From Saprospirales bacterium (GTDB lineage: Bacteria; Bacteroidota; Bacteroidia; Chitinophagales; Saprospiraceae): a stretch of 64,000 bases of DNA. The notes beneath the pieces were generated by a model. It did no database searches and had not been told where the DNA came from. It saw only the letters and a program-made list of their open reading frames with translations. This document shows positions 60,042-64,000 of the stretch, one piece after another; position 1 is the first letter of the stretch, and every line of letters starts with the position of its first letter. Location of the stretch: positions 806,001 through 870,000 of the forward strand of contig JADJTT010000001.1 of NCBI GenBank assembly GCA_016711045.1, read 5' to 3'. A program made the translations under genes and the position numbers.

Positions 60042-62675
60042 TCATTTGGCTTTTGGATCCGGAAAACTCCGATAAATCTCCTTGAGTTCCGGGTCAGACT
60101 CGGCAGCTTTGATCGACTCGATCTTTTCTAGTACCGCTTTATCTGCGCTTTGAAATGTTGCTTTTTCACTTTCTTCTTTGGTCTCTTTGACCTTTTTATT
60201 AAGGTGGGTATGCACTTCATTCAAGGCGCGCATTGCGGCGTATCTTTTCATTAAGGAGATTCCGGTACGAGATGCCGTTTTAAAAAATAACTCACTAGCT
60301 TCCAGCAACTTATCTGTGTCTCCAAGCTGTGCCAGTTCGAGGTAACCCATCAAATAATACACTGCTGCGTATTCTTCCGAATCATCAATTTTCCGGCGAA
60401 AGAAGTCGAGCTTGTTAATATCCTTGGCATCGAGATAAATATCGGCAATCACGTTTGACAAAAACTCACTTGATTGGTTTTCAAGAGATTCTGCTTTTTT
60501 CAACCCCTTTTCCGGGGAAAGAGAATAAAGTGCATCCAATGCCGCGGCAGTGGAAAGAAGCGAGAAATCATTTTCTATGATATGCTCCATAGTCTGTGCA
60601 TAACGGGCATCTCCCGACTGCCCAAGCAGGAAGCAGGAAGCAGCACGCACATTGGAGTGAGAATCTCCTTTAGCCAACGTTTCTACCTTGGACATCGGGA
60701 TAGAACCCAATTCCAAATTGTCCAATGCAAATAAACGGATAGCCCAAAAAGAGTCGTCAAGAGAAGCTACCAATGCTTTTGTCTGATCTGCATCCTCCGA
60801 ATTGACCAATTGCTGAAGCGCTTCCAGTCGATCTCTGACATTGATCGCCAATTGGTACTGCTGTCCATAATCGGCTATAGATTTGTTTTCCGTACGCTCG
60901 CAAAGCAATTCCCGATCCGGATCAAACAACATCAACAGGGGCTTTTCAGAAACAGGGAACCGGAATTCATTCACTCTTTCGCGCATCCACGTTTTTTCTT
61001 CCCGGACAGGCTGATTGGGCAAAAAGAGCTGGACGGTCACCGGAAACTGAAAAATAGCCGGAAATCCTTCATTGTACTGCGTTTGTTCAACCCGTACGAC
61101 GGCTTCTCCCGTGCGCTCCTCATAGCTGTATTGAATATCCAATATCGGATGTCCTTCCTGAAAAAACCATTGATCGAAAAACCAGTTCAGATCCTGTCCG
61201 GATACGTCTTCCATCGCAAGGCGCAATTCATCGGCCTCGACTTCGGAATAAGCGTTTTTGGTCAGGTAGTGATTAAGTCCTGCAAAAAAGGCTTCATCTC
61301 CCAAATACCTGCGAAGCATATGCAATATCAGGCCGCCTTTATTGTAGCTGTGCTGATCAAACATCGATTCCCGATCGGTATAATGAAAGTCGATCAGCGC
61401 GTGTGCATTTCCGCGGGCAGAATACACATAATCAGATTCTTCGGAAATAAGGTGGTAGTCTGCTTCTTCCTTTCCGTGTTTATGCTCAAGCCAAAGGTAT
61501 TCGCTGTAATTGGCAAAACCTTCGTTGAGTGTGAGGTTGGCCCAACTTTCACAAGTAACCAAATCCCCAAACCATTGGTGAAACATTTCGTGGGCCACAA
61601 TTTTTTCATTCTCCCGCACATCAACCAGCTCCCTGGTTTTGCCATTCATAAACTCACCAAAAACAACGGCCGTAGTATTTTCCATAGCGCCTGACACAAA
61701 GTCGCGCACGACAACCTGGGAGAATTTAGGCCAGGGATAAGGATAATCCAACAGATTGGAAAAGAACTCGAGCATCTCCGGGGTATACGGAAAAATAGCT
61801 TTGGCATCTTCTTCAAACTCAGGCTCCACATAGTATTGCAAGGGAATATCTCTCCATTGGTCCTGCACAATGGCGTATTCTCCAACGGCCAGCATGATAA
61901 GGTATGGAGCGTGGGGCTGATCCATTTTCCAATAATCCGTCCGGGTTCCGTCCGGGTTTTGAGTAGAGGAGACTAATACGCCATTGGAAAGGGTCTGAAA
62001 ATTGTCGGCTACCGTGATAAGCAGTTCATCCGTACAACGTTCGTTGGGCTTGTCGATCGTGGGAAACCAGCGGGAGTTGTTTTCGGTTTCGCCCTGAGTC
62101 CAGATCTGCCTGGGTTTATTGGGATCTTCTCCTGTTGAATTAATGAAGAAAAGCCCTTTGTCGGAGGTAATCGCCCAACTGCCGCCCGTTTCGTCGGGGT
62201 GGGCGATGTAGTCAATCCAAATGCGTAAGGTATCGGTCCGTTGATACATCCGATCTAATTGGATAGTCAACTGTTCCTCGTTATTTTGAAAAGGCAGGTC
62301 GTGGTCTTGTCCATCCAGTTTGATCCCATTTACAATAAAATTTTTGGCATCTAACACCAACTGGTCTGAAGGGAAAAAATAGGGCCGTAGCGTAAGCAGG
62401 GCTTTACCTTTTACCGATTCAGCTTCCCAATCAAAAGACACTTCCAGCCGGGTATGTATCAGGTCAAAAACCCGGGTGGCAGTGGCCTGATATTCGGGTA
62501 ATTCCGCTGGAAGGTCAGAACCATTTGTGGGTTCCTTGAAAGCAGGCGCCGTGACCAGCATCGTGTCGAGCACCCGGATTTCATAGGGAGGTGTGGAAGG
62601 CAGTTTTTTTGAAGCGTGGCAACTCAGGAGGACAATTCCGGAAACCAGGGTCAGGACAATACGAAAATTATTCAT
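60042..62675 (-). CDS. M1-family metallo-aminopeptidase lipoprotein
   Basis: 877 residues, lipoprotein signal ending VLLSCHAS. The exopeptidase motif FVSGAMENTTAVVFGE (GAMEN) and the zinc site H362-E-M-F-H366 with E385 (HEMFHQWFGD...NEGFAN) are intact; YNKGGLILHMLRRYLGDEAFFAGLNHYL is also typical. The C-terminal 300 residues look like HEAT/ERAP-type helical repeats. It should remove N-terminal residues from peptides in the periplasm or at the surface. The DUF4175 gene follows on the same strand after 217 bases. Confidence 0.92.
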   Translation of the reverse strand: MNNFRIVLTLVSGIVLLSCHASKKLPSTPPYEIRVLDTMLVTAPAFKEPTNGSDLPAELPEYQATATRVFDLIHTRLEVSFDWEAESVKGKALLTLRPYFFPSDQLVLDAKNFIVNGIKLDGQDHDLPFQNNEEQLTIQLDRMYQRTDTLRIWIDYIAHPDETGGSWAITSDKGLFFINSTGEDPNKPRQIWTQGETENNSRWFPTIDKPNERCTDELLITVADNFQTLSNGVLVSSTQNPDGTRTDYWKMDQPHAPYLIMLAVGEYAIVQDQWRDIPLQYYVEPEFEEDAKAIFPYTPEMLEFFSNLLDYPYPWPKFSQVVVRDFVSGAMENTTAVVFGEFMNGKTRELVDVRENEKIVAHEMFHQWFGDLVTCESWANLTLNEGFANYSEYLWLEHKHGKEEADYHLISEESDYVYSARGNAHALIDFHYTDRESMFDQHSYNKGGLILHMLRRYLGDEAFFAGLNHYLTKNAYSEVEADELRLAMEDVSGQDLNWFFDQWFFQEGHPILDIQYSYEERTGEAVVRVEQTQYNEGFPAIFQFPVTVQLFLPNQPVREEKTWMRERVNEFRFPVSEKPLLMLFDPDRELLCERTENKSIADYGQQYQLAINVRDRLEALQQLVNSEDADQTKALVASLDDSFWAIRLFALDNLELGSIPMSKVETLAKGDSHSNVRAASCFLLGQSGDARYAQTMEHIIENDFSLLSTAAALDALYSLSPEKGLKKAESLENQSSEFLSNVIADIYLDAKDINKLDFFRRKIDDSEEYAAVYYLMGYLELAQLGDTDKLLEASELFFKTASRTGISLMKRYAAMRALNEVHTHLNKKVKETKEESEKATFQSADKAVLEKIESIKAAESDPELKEIYRSFPDPKAK

Positions 62676-62782
62676 TTACTGGGGGATATAAGTATTCACG
62701 GTATACAACGCCGAAAACTACATTTTGGCGCAAAAAATGCCTGTTTTTTCAAGTATATTCAGCGGGCCACACACAAAGTTAG

Positions 62783-62790
62783 TATATTTG
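62783..62790 (+). promoter_or_regulatory. -7 element before the ComEA-like gene
   Basis: TATATTTG matches TAnnTTTG exactly, 39 bases before the ATG at 62830. No TTTG is present at the -33 spacing. Confidence 0.45.
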
Positions 62791-62829
62791 GGTGGCCTCC
62801 TGTTAGAAGTCACGCTTCAAACAGGAAAA

Positions 62830-63690
62830 ATGAAAAAAAAGAGCGTCTTCTTTTCCTTCTCCCGAAGGGAACGTGTTGGAAGCACCCTGTTGATTACCAG
62901 TTTCCTTCTTTTCTGGGTATTACCCGATTTTCTTCCCGACCTTTTTCCACCGCCTTCATTTCCCGAGCGTCCCATGCCACAGCAATTGGTCCGTTTGGAT
63001 ATTTCCGATTCGGTGGCGCCACCTCCAAAAGATTCGCTGTTTGCTTTTGATCCCAATAAAGCGGACGAGTCCACTTGGATGCTGTTGGGACTTTCTCAAA
63101 AAACTGCTCAAACAATTATCCGCTACCGGGAAAAGGGAGGGAAGTTTCGAAAGAAAGAAGACCTGGCCAGAATATACAGTTTATCCGAATTGGATTACCA
63201 AAGGCTGGAGCCCTTCATCATGATCCCCGACACACTGCCCTTTCAACCCCAAAAAAAGAAAAGGTTTTTTCCTTATTCCCAGCCTGTCAATACGCCTGTT
63301 GATATCAACCGGGCAAGCGCGGAAGAATGGGAGACCTTGCGTGGTATCGGCCCCGGCTATGCAGGCCGCATTCTCAAATTTCGGGAAAATTTGGGCGGTT
63401 TCTACTCCATCGATCAGGTCGGCGATACGTATGGATTACCTGATTCCGTATTTCAACAAATCAAACCTCATCTTACCCTATCCCCTATTTTTCGTCCAAT
63501 CGAGATCAATTCCGTTTCGGAGGAAGATTTGGCAACCCACCCTTATATCAGCAAAAAACAGGCGCATGTAATTCTGTTATTCCGGGAAAATCACGGTGGT
63601 TTTAGGGGGCTGGAAGACTTGGCGCCCATCCGGGTACTCCCCGACTCTACCCTCCAAAAATTGGCTCCCTACCTAAAATTTGGAGAATAA
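62830..63690 (+). CDS. ComEA-like helix-hairpin-helix protein, membrane-anchored
   Basis: 286 residues from ATG 62830; upstream in-frame sequence would place the -7 element inside the gene. One membrane helix (STLLITSFLLFWVLPDFL) is followed by three HhH modules: FDPNKADESTWMLLGLSQKTAQTIIRYREKGGKFRKKEDL, VDINRASAEEWETLRGIGPGYAGRILKFRENLGGFYSIDQV and IEINSVSEEDLATHPYISKKQAHVILLFRENHGGFRGLEDL. ComEA binds incoming DNA in the periplasm during natural transformation. The neighbouring comEC start supports this. Confidence 0.88.
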   Translation: MKKKSVFFSFSRRERVGSTLLITSFLLFWVLPDFLPDLFPPPSFPERPMPQQLVRLDISDSVAPPPKDSLFAFDPNKADESTWMLLGLSQKTAQTIIRYREKGGKFRKKEDLARIYSLSELDYQRLEPFIMIPDTLPFQPQKKKRFFPYSQPVNTPVDINRASAEEWETLRGIGPGYAGRILKFRENLGGFYSIDQVGDTYGLPDSVFQQIKPHLTLSPIFRPIEINSVSEEDLATHPYISKKQAHVILLFRENHGGFRGLEDLAPIRVLPDSTLQKLAPYLKFGE

Positions 63691-63693
63691 ACC

Positions 63694-64000
63694 ATGAGTG
63701 GACTAAAACAAACACACTGGCCCCGGCAACTCAGCTGGAAGGAAATGCCTATGCTACGCCTCCTGCTGCCATTCCTGTTTGGCATAACCCTGGGTATTTC
63801 CATTTCCGGACTTCCATCCCTATTCCCGCTTATCGGAATAAGTATGGGTGCATTGGGTTGTTTACTCTTAACCCGCCGGAAAATACCTTACCGGCTCCGG
63901 CATGGGTATGTCCTTTTTTGTCTTCTTTTCTGGGTAGGTGCAGGGAGTTGGCTGAGTAGACAGCACCTTGCACTGAATTGGCCGGACTATTTTCAGCATC
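63694..64000 (+). CDS. ComEC/Rec2 family DNA-uptake channel, 5' part only
   Basis: ATG 63694 is 3 bases after the ComEA-like stop; 102 codons are visible before the window edge. The N-terminus MLRLLLPFLFGITLGISISG followed by hydrophobic helices (LFPLIGISMGALGCLLLTRRK, GYVLFCLLFWVGAGSWLS) matches the start of Bacteroidota ComEC (DUF4131 region). The catalytic and channel domains lie outside. ComEC carries single-stranded DNA across the inner membrane. Together with dprA this indicates transformation capacity. Confidence 0.75.
   Translation, partial: MSGLKQTHWPRQLSWKEMPMLRLLLPFLFGITLGISISGLPSLFPLIGISMGALGCLLLTRRKIPYRLRHGYVLFCLLFWVGAGSWLSRQHLALNWPDYFQH

Overview
The window reads as chromosomal DNA of a Bacteroidota bacterium, most likely a member of Saprospiria (Lewinella / Haliscomenobacter / Phaeodactylibacter type). 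The reasons are six secreted proteins ending in type IX secretion (T9SS) sorting domains, of both type A and type B; FadL-type and other beta-barrel proteins; promoters of the Bacteroidota form TTTG-N19/20-TAnnTTTG (clearest at 32748-32778 and 45487-45518); a mevalonate-pathway enzyme; and Bacteroidota-typical families such as DUF4175. No phage, insertion sequence or CRISPR array was seen. The genus is inference.

Layout. 1-4.3 kb is a small accessory patch: a 14-bp minisatellite, a T9SS type B protein gene carrying two compensating frameshifts, a toxin-like gene with an HTH antitoxin fused to DUF4240, a tRNA-Cys preceded by two tandem 5'-half copies interrupted by a perfect palindrome, and a DUF433 antitoxin gene whose DUF5615 toxin partner has lost its middle. 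4.3-24 kb is mostly exported and surface proteins: FadL porin, ELWxxDGT-repeat protein, glycosidase-like protein, SMP-30 lipoprotein, dockerin-like protein, phosphate transporter, and a 1655-residue adhesin-like protein with fourteen 41-residue repeats. 22-30 kb holds a beta-lactamase-fold hydrolase and housekeeping genes (yqeY, rsmA, pdxA, a DksA-like gene, lspA, two ArsR-type regulators, tsaB, prfA).

30-34 kb is a cell-wall cluster: PGRP amidase, NlpC/P60 peptidase, a glucosaminidase-like protein lacking the catalytic Glu, and an SH3 protein. 34-53.7 kb is mixed housekeeping and transport (dprA, alkaline phosphatase, GT39 family, lipA, polysaccharide deacetylase family, upp, sodium symporter, universal stress protein, XRE regulator, ECF-type sigma factor, SPOR-domain subtilase without signal peptide, rhomboid, pfkA, tdk, AlkA-type glycosylase, rhodanese lipoprotein, diphosphomevalonate decarboxylase).

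53.7-54.45 kb is a 720-bp gene-free region with two perfect 16-bp parS sites and several long hairpins. It looks like a chromosome-segregation centromere, and is the most informative noncoding region here. After it, a minus-strand series (M1 aminopeptidase, DUF4175, HATPase, ybeY, thrB) runs toward the parS region, and the window ends with a ComEA-like helix-hairpin-helix protein and the start of comEC.

No single previously unknown multi-gene system stands out. The strongest unusual items are the interrupted tRNA-Cys repeats, the eroded DUF433/DUF5615 module, the XRE-DUF4240 fusion, the parS/hairpin region, the active-site-substituted glucosaminidase, and the recently homogenised repeats in the giant T9SS protein.
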